Shown: positions 1 through 11,800 of the stretch, in pieces
Layout: the number at the start of each line of letters is the position of its first letter
Numbering within the stretch: the first letter of the stretch is position 1
Origin: Gammaproteobacteria bacterium
Lineage (GTDB): Bacteria; Pseudomonadota; Gammaproteobacteria; Pseudomonadales; Pseudohongiellaceae
Direction of reading: 5' to 3'
Length of the DNA: 44,208 nt
NCBI GenBank assembly: GCA_030654835.1
Contig: JAURWS010000017.1
Location: 1 to 44,208, forward strand
Notes under the pieces: model-generated
Database searches by the model: none
The model's input: the letters and a program-made list of their open reading frames with translations, nothing else
What the model was told of the DNA's origin: nothing
Position numbers and translations under genes: made by a program

Positions 1-56
1 TGCCCGCGATTGGTTGTGTGTCGCTTAAAACCAATCGCGGGCAGGCCCGCTCCCAC
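1..56. repeat. REP element pair, cut by the window edge
   Basis: The sequence reads tgcccgcgat, a short spacer, then the inverse copy ending in ggcccgctcccac. It is the right part of a head-to-head REP pair of the same family seen at six other places in this window. The spacer arms (attggtt and aaccaat) extend the palindrome. The first half-element is missing its gtgggagcgggcc part because the window starts here. It lies upstream of the ntrBC promoter and may end transcription of the preceding gene, which would often be glnA in this order, but that gene is outside the window. Confidence 0.8.
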
Positions 57-91
57 AAGCCCCAATTTAGAACCCTCGTTAATTGCTTGGC

Positions 92-106
92 GCACTATTG
101 TGGTGC
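92..106. promoter_or_regulatory. NtrC binding site upstream of ntrBC
   Basis: GCAC, seven bases, GTGC (GCACTATTGTGGTGC) matches the known NtrC dyad consensus GCAC-N7-GTGC, with further symmetry outside the core (tggtgca). It is centred about 95 bp before the expected start site of the sigma54 promoter at 168-184, a normal distance for an enhancer-binding protein. I infer that NtrC-phosphate activates its own operon from this site. Only one clear copy is visible; a second site could lie outside the window. Confidence 0.7.
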
Positions 107-167
107 ATAGTGAGGAGGAATTCGCGCCACACCCCGGCAAACCTCTCAACTTGTGGAATTCCCGCAC

Positions 168-184
168 TTGGTTTACTTATTGCA
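168..184 (+). promoter_or_regulatory. sigma54 (-24/-12) promoter of ntrBC
   Basis: The sequence ttggtttacttattgca has GG at 170-171 and GC at 182-183 separated by exactly ten bases, with TTGCA at the -12 element, as required for RpoN promoters (TGGCAC-N5-TTGCA). The -24 half is weaker, since the CAC after GG is not kept. Position between the NtrC box and the ntrB start supports it. The expected transcript start is near 195, giving a leader of about 50 bases. Confidence 0.6.
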
Positions 185-242
185 TATCAAGCTTAAAGCC
201 AGCAATTAAGCAGCGTTGCTGCCCTGAAAGTGAGCAGTCCCC

Positions 243-1352
243 TTGACCCTCGAAAACCTGCACAAACGTTTATTGGATAGTCTGAGCACCGGTGTGATCG
301 TTTTCGATCACGAACTGCGCCTGGGCTATATCAACCTGGCGGCCGAGAGCATCCTGGCCATCAGCGGTCGCCAATTTCACAAAGCCTTCATCACCGACAT
401 CTTTCTGGACTTCGGGCAGGATCTGAGCGAAATCCGCAATGCCCAAACCAGCCATCGCAGCTTCACCAAACGCAAGGCTGAGTTACACGTTCTCAGTGGT
501 GGCACGATCAGTGTCGACTACAGCATCACCCCACTGCTGGAGATGGGCAGTGCAAGCATTTTGATGGAGGTGCAAGCAATTAATTATGCAGAGCGCATCA
601 GCAAGGAAGAGGCGCTGATCTCCACGCACGAGACCACCCGGGAATTGGTACGAGGGCTGGCCCACGAGATCAAGAATCCACTGGGAGGCATCCGTGGTGC
701 AGCGCAGTTGCTGGCCAAGGAATTACCCGACGGCGATCTGACCGATTACACCAATGTGATCATCGAGGAAGCGGATCGCCTGCACAAACTCGTCGACCGT
801 CTGGTCGGTTCGCGCAAACTGCCAGAACTCAAAGCCATCAATATTCATGAGGTTCTGGAGCGCGTCCGCAACCTGATTGAGGCAGAGGTCGTCGATAAGG
901 ATATCCACGTTGTCCGTAATTACGACCCCAGTATCCCGGACGTCATGGCCGACTCCGAACAATTGATTCAAGCCGTGCTCAATATCGTCCGCAACGCAAT
1001 GCAGGCGCTGGAAACCCCCAATGTGCGCCACAGCACCGGCATTATCGAGCTGACGACTCGAGTTCTGCGCAACGTCACCATTGGCCCCACGTTTCATCGA
1101 CTGGTCGCCAGGATAGAAGTCATCGATAACGGCCCGGGAATTCCCGACGACCTGATAGGCAGCATCTTCTACCCAATGATCAGCGGTCGCGCCGAGGGCA
1201 CCGGATTGGGACTTTCGATCGCACACTCCATTATCACGCAGCACAAAGGCATGATTGAGTGCAACAGCAAGCCAGGAAAGACCCGCTTCGCCATCTACAT
1301 CCCGGTTGCACCGGGCAGACGTATCAACACTAGGAAGGACACTCGATCATGA
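243..1352 (+). CDS. glnL: Nitrogen regulation sensor histidine kinase NtrB (GlnL)
   Basis: This 369-residue protein is the cytoplasmic kinase/phosphatase that sets NtrC phosphorylation according to PII (GlnB) and so reports nitrogen status. A PAS-like sensor covers about residues 1-120. The phospho-acceptor box is RGLAHEIKNPLGG with His141. The N box is around residue 240 (VLNIVRNAMQAL) and the G boxes follow (DNGPGIP, then GTGLGLSIA). There is no transmembrane segment, as expected. The start is TTG at 243; the length fits the family (about 350-360), and no closer ATG keeps the PAS start. It overlaps ntrC by four bases (ATGA), so the two are translationally coupled. The promoter region carries an NtrC box and a sigma54 site, suggesting autoregulation. 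Confidence 0.95.
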   Translation: MTLENLHKRLLDSLSTGVIVFDHELRLGYINLAAESILAISGRQFHKAFITDIFLDFGQDLSEIRNAQTSHRSFTKRKAELHVLSGGTISVDYSITPLLEMGSASILMEVQAINYAERISKEEALISTHETTRELVRGLAHEIKNPLGGIRGAAQLLAKELPDGDLTDYTNVIIEEADRLHKLVDRLVGSRKLPELKAINIHEVLERVRNLIEAEVVDKDIHVVRNYDPSIPDVMADSEQLIQAVLNIVRNAMQALETPNVRHSTGIIELTTRVLRNVTIGPTFHRLVARIEVIDNGPGIPDDLIGSIFYPMISGRAEGTGLGLSIAHSIITQHKGMIECNSKPGKTRFAIYIPVAPGRRINTRKDTRS

Positions 1353-2782
1353 ACAAGCACAATTCGGTATGGGTACTGGATGATGACAAATCCATTCGCT
1401 GGGTGCTGGAAAAGTCCCTGACGAAGACCGGACTGAACACGCTGTGTTTCGATAACGGTGAGGACCTGCTGCATCGGCTGGAAAGAGAGCGTCCAGACGC
1501 CATCATCAGCGACATCCGCATGCCCGGCATTAATGGGCTGGATCTGCTGTCGACCGTTCATGATCAATATCCGTTGCTGCCTGTCATCATCATGACGGCA
1601 CACTCTGACCTGGACAGCGCCGTGTCCTCGTACAGCCGTGGCGCATTTGAATACCTGCCCAAGCCCTTTGATATAGACGAAGCAGTAGCGATGACAGTGC
1701 GAGCCCTTGAGCACTCGCGCGAGAAGAGTGTGGAGGTTCCCACCCCGACTCTGGAGAGCCGCAAGGATATCATCGGCGAGGCGCCGGCAATGCAGGAGGT
1801 ATTCCGCGCCATCGGCAGACTCTCGCAGTCCAACATCACAGTGTTGATCAACGGTGAGTCCGGCACCGGCAAGGAGCTGGTCGCCCACGCACTGCATCGT
1901 CACAGCCCGCGCCGCAACAATCAATTCATCGCGCTCAACGTGGCGGCGATTCCGAAGGATTTAATCGAATCAGAACTGTTCGGTCATGAAAAAGGCGCAT
2001 TCACAGGCGCCACCGCACAACGCACAGGACGCTTCGAGCAGGCCAATGGAGGCACTCTTTTTCTCGACGAGATAGGTGACATGCCCCCAGAAACACAGAC
2101 TCGCCTTTTGCGAGTGCTCTCTGACGGCGAGTTCTATCGGGTCGGTGGTCACACTCCAATCAAAGTGGACGTGCGCATCATCGCCGCCACGCACCAGAAT
2201 CTGGAGCTGCTTGTTTCCAAACATTTGTTTCGGGAAGACCTCTTTCACCGTTTGAACGTCATTCGCATTCACATCCCACGCCTGCGTGACAGACGCGAGG
2301 ATATTCCACGACTTGCGCAGCATTTTCTCGCCAAGGCAGCCGAAGAACTGGAAGCGGAACCGAAGGTACTGCGCCCCGAAACTGAAAAGTACCTCACAGG
2401 TCTCAGCTGGCCCGGCAACGTCCGTCAACTCGAAAACTTCTGTCGCTGGATTACCGTCATGGCTTCCAGCCGTGAAGTGCATATCGATGACCTTCCGCCT
2501 GAGCTGCTGGAGCCGCAGGCGCAGAGCAGCAGTTCTGGCAGCTGGTCCCAGTTGCTCTATAACTGGGCAGATCAGGAATTGAACATGGGCCACAAGGAAA
2601 TTCTCAATCAGGCCACGCCTATTTTTGAACGTACGATGATTGAAGTCGCACTCAAGCACACTGCGGGCCGCCGTCGCGATGCGGCTCTGCTGCTGGGCTG
2701 GGGCCGCAACACGCTGACGCGCAAGATCAAGGAACTGAGGATCGACGGGGACGGCGACGACGAAGGAAATGACGACGCCTGA
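1349..2782 (+). CDS. glnG: Nitrogen regulation response regulator NtrC (GlnG)
   Basis: This 477-residue protein is the sigma54-dependent activator of nitrogen assimilation genes, phosphorylated by NtrB. The receiver domain (1-120) has the acidic pocket DDD at 11-13 and the phospho-acceptor Asp55 in SDIRMPG. The AAA+ domain has Walker A GESGTGKE, the sigma54-contact loop GAFTGA, and the Walker B region [13 protein letters not shown] Fis-type helix-turn-helix lies at the C-terminus ([20 protein letters not shown]). The length equals the usual 469-480. It follows ntrB with a four-base overlap. A single REP element and a perfect inverted repeat lie directly after the stop and probably end transcription. 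Confidence 0.97.
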   Translation: MNKHNSVWVLDDDKSIRWVLEKSLTKTGLNTLCFDNGEDLLHRLERERPDAIISDIRMPGINGLDLLSTVHDQYPLLPVIIMTAHSDLDSAVSSYSRGAFEYLPKPFDIDEAVAMTVRALEHSREKSVEVPTPTLESRKDIIGEAPAMQEVFRAIGRLSQSNITVLINGESGTGKELVAHALHRHSPRRNNQFIALNVAAIPKDLIESELFGHEKGAFTGATAQRTGRFEQANGGTLFLDEIGDMPPETQTRLLRVLSDGEFYRVGGHTPIKVDVRIIAATHQNLELLVSKHLFREDLFHRLNVIRIHIPRLRDRREDIPRLAQHFLAKAAEELEAEPKVLRPETEKYLTGLSWPGNVRQLENFCRWITVMASSREVHIDDLPPELLEPQAQSSSSGSWSQLLYNWADQELNMGHKEILNQATPIFERTMIEVALKHTAGRRRDAALLLGWGRNTLTRKIKELRIDGDGDDEGNDDA

Positions 2783-2790
2783 GCGAACCT

Positions 2791-2813
2791 GTGGGAGCGG
2801 GCCTGCCCGCGAT
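2791..2813. repeat. single REP element
   Basis: One copy of the family core (gtgggagcgggcc joined to tgcccgcgat) begins eight bases after the ntrC stop. There is no inverse partner here, unlike the other loci. It lies between convergent ntrC and mshQ. Confidence 0.8.
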
Positions 2814-2820
2814 GATTCAG

Positions 2821-2888
2821 GAATTTTGGGGTCAGAGTAAAAATACAGTAGTCAAAACTACTGTATTTTTACTCTGACCCCAAAATTC
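2821..2888. repeat. perfect long inverted repeat, possible bidirectional terminator
   Basis: Bases 2821-2852 and 2857-2888 are exact reverse complements (32-bp arms, four-base loop caaa). The arm contains ggggtcagagtaaaaatac. It lies between the convergent genes ntrC and mshQ, ending one base before the mshQ stop codon. A stem this long can stop transcription from both sides. From memory, ggggtcagagtaaaa-type termini recur beside REP-associated/IS200-like tyrosine transposases in gammaproteobacteria, so it could be a mobile non-autonomous palindrome; that is inference. No transposase gene is present here. Confidence 0.85.
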
Positions 2889-2889
2889 C

Positions 2890-5800
2890 CTAAGGCGTCG
2901 CGGTATTGTAGATTTCCTGCCAGTTGATAATGCGGTCGTGCATACGATATTGACCGAATTCGATCTGCCCCTGCGGGTTCTCGTTGTAGTCAGCGCCCGC
3001 GTCATCCCACTCGAACTGCAGGTACTCCATGTTGAGACCAGTGGCCGCGCTGAGATCCAGTTCCAGATTCACTATGCCGGCATTCCCTTCCCCAGGTGCT
3101 GAGGCTTCCAGCGGGTCGTCACTCACGCTGACACCCTGAGTCTGCCCCGTATAGACAGTGGTCGTGCCTACAGTGATTGTCGTATCACCAGCCTGCAGCG
3201 GCGCCGTGTAGGTGTTGAAACTCAGCTCCACAGCATTGATCAGCGAACAATTGTCGAGCGAATTGCGCACGAACGCCGAGCCATTGAAATACTCAACCTC
3301 GAAGGTCAGCGCCAAGGCTTCCGTCTCCGGGCCGTAGGCGTTGTTGACGATCATGCGACCGTAGCGGAACTCATGTGCGGCACCAAGGCGATAACGCGTG
3401 TAACCCGTCTCTTCATTGCTGCCGTTGTCGAGATTCATGTTGAGCACGCCCGTGGCCGTGAGTTGGTAACGACCAGGGTCAATAGTCACGTTGTCATTGT
3501 CTGTCGGCAGAATGCCGATCTCGACGTTTGCGAATGGGCCGTCCGGCGCTGCCGCTCGCGCAAAATTCATTCTGCCGCTGAGAGCCAGCACACCAGACAC
3601 CCAGTCTGCACCGTAAGTGGCGGGCAAACCGCCAGTCACTGCGTTCTCTACGCGCGTGGTGAGGTTCACGTCTGCCAGAGCTGCCAGATTCTGGTAGCCC
3701 ACAATTCCAAGTTCAGCGAGCGTATCGAGCTTCGCGTACACCCCGTGATAATTCTGGGTGGTCGCGCCATTGATGTTTTTGGCAGTCAGCGTCATCGCGA
3801 CCTCAAATTCTTCATCCATGTAGGTGAAGGTGGAAGCCGGAGAACAAGAGGCATCGGCGCGCGGAGTCAACGTGGCCGCCGAGACCGCGAACAGGTTCGG
3901 ATAGAAGCGCCCGACGCTCAGCACCCTGCCCTCCACCGTGCTCGTGCCCTTGTAAGTGGTGACTGCATCAGAGCCATCAACAATGTCAGCGCGCAGATCA
4001 ACAATCCCTACCTCGTCGTAGGTCATTGAATGCGTCTGCACGCCCGACACAAACCCATCGAAACCCGGCGTGCCGAGAACGCCCGGCACTCCATACGCCG
4101 GATATGCCACGTCTACTTTGTTCTCGATGACACTGACTCGCACACTGTAATTACCAGCGGTAGTGTCCTGATCGAAATTCGGCGTCACGCCGTTGTCAGT
4201 CAGGTTCGCACCGGCATCCGGTACCCCATCGTTGTCAAGATCGTCGCCGGATTGCCACCTGACGGCCGTTACCGATGTATCGAAGGCTTCTCCGGCAATC
4301 TTGAACGCGCTGCCGTTCTGATCCGCAGCATAGGAAACGTCGCCCGTGCCGTTGGTCTGTCTGCCATCGCTGAAGTCGATATCAAAACCGAAGGGCCGCA
4401 CGATGAACATGCTGCTGGTGCCGGTCAGGTAATCACCGGAAAGGTAGGTCTCAGCCGGATCATTGTTGAACGGAATGTCATATTGCGCGTGCAGCTCCAT
4501 CTGCCCGACATCGGAATAATTCAGGAAAATAGTACCCGCCGGTGCCGTGCTGGGCTGAGTCGTAATGGGGATGGAGACCTGCGTATAACCGGAAGCGCCA
4601 GCGCCCGCATTGTCATTGACCAGTGACACATTCTGGCCGTTGATCTGGAAGGTCTGCGCGGCGGCACAGCTACCCGGGTCCTTGCACTCGGCGGCGAAGC
4701 CAATCGTCAGCGTCTCACCTGCGGAGAAGATCGGCTCACACTGACTCGGATTAAGATTCGATGTGCGCACGGCCTGAATTGTCAGCGTATTGCTGTTGGG
4801 GGCCACGTTCGAATTCTTGCCGGCAATCTGCGTCAGGATGGAGCCGCTGCTCAGCGTCTCGTTGTAGAAGCGCAACCCCGCCGCCGCAATGGTCAGATCG
4901 CCGTCATGAGTCACAGCCTCGGTCTTGCCACTGGTTTGGCCGGTGACGTTGATGTTCACCACACCTGAGACGGTATGGTTGAAACGCAGCGTCACTTCAG
5001 TCTCTCCCGTGGGGAATTCATAGTTCGCATTGCCGTTATCGGCCCCGCCGGTCAGCGTCGCTGCACCACTGAGTGCGCCAGTGCCACTGACCACCGAGGC
5101 CCAGGTGCCTTTGCCAGTGCTGGTGGTCAACAGAATTGACTCATTCGGCTCGACCAGCCCATGCCCCACGTCGTGACCACTGATCGTGATGTCTGTCGCC
5201 AGACACGAGATCCCGGCGCCACTGTGGCTGATGGAATAATGATCCAGACTGACGACGCTGGTATAGCCGCACTGGTTGGTGGCGGTGCTGACTTCGACAT
5301 TGTCGATATACATGTAGGTGCCAGGCGCCGCGTAACCATTACTGATGCGGAAGCGAATCTGCGCGGTGGCAGTCGGCAAATTGGTGTTGTACAGCAGTGT
5401 GCTCAGGTTGAGGTTTCTGGAGCCCGAACCGGTCCCCGTGAACCCGGTCAGCGTACTGACAGTTGTCCAGATGGCCGAATCGCTCTCGCGCGCCTCCACC
5501 ACCATGGTGTCGGCTCCCGCCAATGCCTCGTAGCGGAAGTTGAAGGTCAGGATGATGTCCTCGGAATCCGGGATGGCATTGAAGTCAATTCCTCTGGCCA
5601 GCGCGCTCCCCGCTACCGTAAGGCGCGCCTCCCCGGCAGTCACGCGCACGTTGCCGGTGGCAACGCCGAGACCACCTGCATCTGTCTCCGCCCAAGCGCT
5701 GGACCAGTACAGGCTGCCCTGGTTGTTGTTGAACGCCGCATTGGTGAACTCATCGCGGTAGGTAATCGCTGTCAGCACAGCATCAAAACTCAGGGATGGA

Positions 5801-8800
5801 TCGTGTGCAGCGGCTTCAGCCGCTATGCGGTTGCTGACATTAACTCCCACGCCCACGGCCTCGGTATGGGTCAGCGTGAGCACCACGTCGCCAGCGTCAC
5901 CAGGCACGAAGGTATACGTTGCCGCACCGTCATTCAGGGTGCCATTCGTGAGTGAGCCGGAACCACTGGACACTGCCCAGTTGCCCAGCCCGGTACTGGT
6001 AGTCAGCTGGATACTGCCGAAATAGTCAGAGTCGAGAGTATGGGTCAGGCCCTCGTGTTTGCTGATCCTGATCTGCTTCGGCGTACAGGCATCCCCTACC
6101 ACCACCTCGGTGATGGCAAAATGCCCCATATAGCCATCTTCGATCACATGCAATGCGTCGATGGTGCGGGTGGCATCCGCCGGGGTGAAGATGCCGAGCT
6201 CGATGTCTCCCAGGAAGAGGTTCTCTGTCGTCTTCCCCGGAATATTGATCTGCGTGACGTCATCGCGAGTGAAATAGGTACCCGTCACCGGGTCCCAGGT
6301 CGCGATTGCGCCCAGCGTAATGGTGTCATCACCGCCATCATTGACCGACATCACCAGCGTGTTGATATTGGCGTTGGGGTCGGTTGGGTCCACGCGCAGG
6401 TAGAAGCCATTGATGCTGACGTCCACCTCCTCATCGAAATAGGTCGTGCCATCGAAGAACAGACTCGCCGCACCCGTGTCGAGGTTGTATTGAATCAGGT
6501 CCGAACTGGTAAAGGCCACGCCCCCGAGTGTGCTGCCACCTGCCGCCGGAGTCGCGGCAATGATGATCGAGCAGTTGTAGGGCGTCGGATTGAGTTCACA
6601 CTCGCCGACCACATAGGCGGCCGTGATGTTCACGTCGGCGGCGTTGCCTGCACCGGCAAAGATTGCAGAGCCGTCGAACAGCATCCGCGCCGTCTGCAGA
6701 ATAGGGTCGTAGACCACCAGATCACCTGGCTCGAAGGCAAGGTTATTGCTGCCGACCGTACTGCCGGCGTCGGCGGCTGATATCACGATGTGGCCGTTTT
6801 TCATCAGGTGCACGGCGTCGGCATCATTGACGTTGTAGCCGAGCGCACTGTTGTCGAAGTACATCGAAGCGGTATCGGATACCGGATCGTAGATGATGTA
6901 GTCATCATCCTCGAAGTTGCTGAGCCCACCGAGGGTGGTCACTCCCCCCAGCGAACTGACCGACATCAGGAAGCGCTCCTGCGAGGCCACAGGTGCTGCG
7001 GTAATCTGGGTAATGTCGGTATCGGAGTCATTGCCCGCGACAGTATCGAAGTTGTAGGCGCCCACGGCGACGGTCGCGTTGTTGGTCACCGTGAAACCGC
7101 CCGATGCCGTGATAGTCACCGGCACGGTAATGTCTGTGCTGGCTCCAATGCCGAGACTGCCGGCATAGGTACAGGTGAGGTTGCCCGGCGGGGCAGAGCA
7201 GCTCCACCCGGTGCCAGTCGCCTGCGTATCAAAATCCAGGCCGGCTGGATCGGTGTCGGTGACGGTAATGGTGGCCGTCGTCGCATCCGGGCCATTATTG
7301 GTGACGCGCAGGGTATAGCTGCCGGGCTGCCCTTCTTCAAGTATCCCATTCACAAACTTGTTGATGCCGAGGTTGGTTTGTACACCCTTGACGACGGTGG
7401 TGATGCTGTCGACGTTATTGTTGTTGACCTGCTTGTCGTCGAGGTCGTTGATATCGATATTGCCGCCTTCCAGGTCGTTGTAATTATCGAATTGGGGCGA
7501 ACGGTCGCAAATCGAGGGGTCAGGAATAATGCCATCGGCGGCTGCAGGGCAGTTACCATCAGAATGGAGGACGCGCACGCTGTTCTTGGCATTGTTGTTG
7601 AGCAGCGGAAAGTAGCCGCTGCCGCCGATCTGCACGTTCGCGGTGATCAGTGGCAGACTCTCGTTCGCCGCCAGCTGATAGTTGATGGCGCCGCCGGTCC
7701 AGGTTGTCCCGATATCGTAAGTACAGGTGAATGCGCCCGGGCTGAGAGTCACGCTACAGGTCCAGCCAGTGCCGCTGACATCACTGGCATTTGCGAAAGT
7801 CATACCCGCAGGCAGGATATCGGCGACCTTGATCTCGCCATCGGCATAACCACCACTGACCGTGCCATTGCCGTTGTTGCTGACCTCGATCTGGTAAGTG
7901 CCCGTACTGTTGACCTTGAAGGTACCCACTTCTGTCTTGAACACCTCGATGTCCGCCAGCGGGAAATTGGTGACGCTGATGACTTCCGATATCAGCATCA
8001 CCAGATCACCTTCCGCACTGTAGCGTGTGGTGATCTGCTCGGCCTCCGAACCCGGCGCTGCGAACGGATAGAGCACGTCACTCACCCCCGAGCCCTGGAT
8101 ATAGTGCGTGTCCACATCGAGCCCCCAGGAGTTACCTTTGCGCGGCCCGACGCCGCTCACATCAGGCCCCGGGTAATCGATTTCATAACCGTCGCCATTG
8201 ACCCCACCGGTGCTGTTGAACTCGTAATAACCGGTAGCCATGTCGTATGCATATACGGGTCGGGTAATGGTGGAGTTGAACTCCTGGCCCAGCGGGTTGA
8301 GAGAAGAGGTGATGGAAGTGAAGGTAGTCGAGCTTGGCGCGTCCTGAACGCCCAGACCTTCGTTCTGATCGACAGCATTCAGCGTCTCATCCCCTTCGAG
8401 GGTAATGTGTGTCACCTGACCGTTGGGCGAGTAACTGAGCGCATCGCGAGAAGCCATACGGAAGTTACGCGGCACCAGGGTAAACGAAGAATTCTGGAAG
8501 GGTTGGAAGCCATGGAACAGGTTCAGCACCCTGAGCCGCTCGTCCGCATGCTCATAGACCACGATCATTGCCCAGCCGCCCGCGCAGGATTGGGTATCGC
8601 TCCATGGCGTTCCACTCTGTACTTGCAGATCTTTGAGGGTATAGCTGGCAGTGCCTGTCACCAGGCTGGTGACATCACGGTACGCGGCGAAATAATCCTT
8701 ATCGTTCGCGTTGCCCACGTCGTCAATGAGGAAAATATTGCTTGCAGTAATTGAGGCTTCTGAGCCCGTTACTCCGAAAGTAACGGTATTGTCCACATGA

Positions 8801-11800
8801 CCAAGAGTATTGTCTCCTGATCCAGCCCAATAGAGGTAGGCGGCTTGCACGGTCGCCCCGACAGGCAACGTGAGAGTCGCGCTGCTGCCAGTGCCGACTG
8901 CCACGAAATTACACCCCAGCGGAGTCGGCGCGTCTTCGTTGTAGGTGGTTCGCAAGGTATTGCCGACGGCTCGGTAGCTCATGCTGCCGGAGAAGGTCTG
9001 GAAGAGTGTCACTGGCACATAGTTGGCAGCCAACGGCGAGCCCGCAATCAATGGTTCGAAGGAGGCTACCACTTGCGAATACACCGGGCTGTTGACGCTG
9101 AGGGTCTCCGTCATGGTCACGATGCCAGCCGTCGGATGACGACCTGCCGCGCCCGCAAAACGAGACTGCGAACCGGTAGGGTTGGCGATGGGCGTGGGCG
9201 ATTGGCCCCACTGTCTGACCATGAATGAAGTCGGGATTGGACTGCTGAATCCACGCGCATTATTGAAGGTCGTGCCGTCCATGTTGGTGGCCATCACCAC
9301 CAGTGCATTGTTGGAGGTAGTGGTAATCGTTGTCGTCGCGGTCGTACTGGCCGTGCCAGTCACGCCATTCAACGGGCCGCTGTCGGCCGGACTGGTGGCG
9401 ATGGGAATCTCCTGCTTCACTTCATCCACCGCGATCAGACACATTGCCGATCCTGCGGCACCGCCAGCATAGCTGCCCGTATAGGCGCCCGCCGCCGTGG
9501 GCAAACTGGCCTCCAGAATTCCCCACATCTCTGTGACACTGCCTTCCCCCGACGCGGTTGTTTCGCGGCGAATCAGTGTCATTGGTTGACCGTCGAAGCT
9601 GGCAGAACTGACGTCAGGACCGGCGCCACTGGCTGCCGCGATGGACATCAACACCATGCGCCCCCGCTGGTTCACTATCGCACTCTGCGCTGGAATCGTC
9701 AGGCTGGTGCTGGCGCCCACGACACAGGCAGCGGTGCCAACGACAGCGGGCAGGCAGGAAGTGACGAACAGGGTCGGATCAAAGGCGCCATTCACCAGAA
9801 TATCGCCGTCGATGGCGTCAAAACTGGCCCCTTCTGCGTGAGGGTCAGCAAAGTTGAACACAACCACGCCATTGTCGGTGTCGGCAAATTCATAGGTGGC
9901 CACGCCGTTGTCATCACCCGCCGTATCGGACAGCGCGCCATTACCAGTATTGAGCTGCCAGTTGCCATGGTTGGTATTGGTGCCCAGTGTCATGGTGCCG
10001 GTATAGGCCACGGCCACTCCGCCGACGCTGTTGCGCACGGTGAATGTGACGGCTTCGACTTCACATGCCGAGACATTCTCGCTGTGACTGATCTCGAAGG
10101 TACACACCGCAACGGTGATGTTCTGGTCATAGGCATTGGCGAAGTTGCGCGGGTCCAGCGTCGTCCCGTCGGAGACGTTGATGTTGACGGTTCCGGAGGC
10201 CGAAGCGTGGAGGAAATTGAGTGTGACAGTCCCTGCATCCGCCGTGACGAACTCATAGGTCGCATTCCCGTCGGCCGCAACACCATCGTTCAGCGTCCCA
10301 TTCTGGCTGCCACTAACACTCCAGGTGCCGTAACCAGTGGTGGTGCTCAGGTTCACGGTGCCTGTGTAATTGGTAATCGTGGTGCCCAGGCTGTCCACTA
10401 GAGTGAACGTGACGGTAGTAATTGAGCAGACGTCTGTCGTGCCACCGTGGGTGACCCTGAAGGTGCAGGTTGTAATCACCAGATTCGGATCGTAAGGATT
10501 CGCCGGGGCGGTCACCCCTGCCGCCACTACGTTGAAATTCGCCGTGCCCGCTGCCGCCTGATAGTCGAGGATGATGTCGCCAGCGTCGGCGGCAACGAAA
10601 GTATAGGTAGCCGCACTGTCTCCTGCGGCGCCATTGTCCAGGGTGCCATTCGCATTGGCTGGCACACTGGTGGCTGTCCAGTTGCCGCCGGTGACACCCG
10701 TGGCAGTAAGGCTGATGTTGCCGGTAAATGCCACCAGATTGCCGCCGCCATCCACCACACTGATCGTTATCTGTTCCACAGCGCACACGTTGGCAGCAGC
10801 GTCATGACTGATGCGGAACGCACAGGCAGCAATGACAAGATCCGGGTCATTGGGGTTTGCAGGAGCTGTCACGCTGGTCGCCGTAACATCGAAATTGGCG
10901 GTACCGGCATTGCTCTGGAAATTGAGAATGACGGTGCCCGCGTCGGCAGGCACAAAGACATAGGTGGCAGTGCCGTCCCCTGCTGTACCGTTATCGAGGG
11001 TGCCGTTGGCATCACTCGGCACTGCAGTATTGGTCCAGTTGCCACCCGTCACCCCTGCAGTGGTAATCGTGGCGGTGCCCACATAGCCAGTAACGGCATT
11101 GCCGGCTGAGTCGTAAACTCCCAGCGTAATCTGATCGGGTGCACAGGTCCCGGCGCTCAGGTCATGTGAAATGCGAAACTCGCAGGCCAGCACGGCCAGA
11201 TTGATCGCGTAATTCGCCGTGGCGATCGACCCGGAATTGGCATCGAAGACATAGGTGCCGGCCGTCGACGTAAAGTCGAGGATAACCACGCCGTCATCAG
11301 CATCAATGAATGTGTACTCGGCCGTGCCATCATTTGCAGTCAGGTTTGCGAAAGTCCCGCCACCTGTATTGAGGCTGTAATCGCCAAGGTTCAGGCCATT
11401 GCTGACGGTGACCGTGCCGGTAAAGTCCAGGACAGGCGCGTTGGTCTGATCAAATACGCTGATGGTCACGGGCGTGGCGGCGGTGCAGACGCCAGCTGTC
11501 AGGGCGTGGCTGATCTCGAAGTGATACTCCAGCACTGTAAAATCATTGGTCTCTACCAGATCGCTGGACCCTTCAGCTGTAAAACTGAGGCGGTGCGTGC
11601 CGGTGCCAGCGGTGATATTGAGATTGGCGAATGTGGCCTGCCCGTTGACATCGGTGGTCACAATAACCGTGCCGCCCAGCGTGCCAGGCCCGAAGGAGAT
11701 GGCGGCTGTCACATCGGCACCCACCACGGGTGATCCATTGGCGTTGAGAATCTCAATGACGATGTTTTGAGGAAACACCGCGCCCGACATGACAGTGAAG

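Noticed and set aside
10-246. Small plus-strand frame before ntrB
   Set aside because: It starts inside a REP element and runs over the NtrC box and sigma54 promoter, with no ribosome site.
6790-8754. Open frame of 654 codons on the plus strand opposite mshQ
   Set aside because: It is a mirror of the high-GC third-position mshQ coding strand; the translation has no recognisable domain, and the minus-strand product is clearly a real exported protein.
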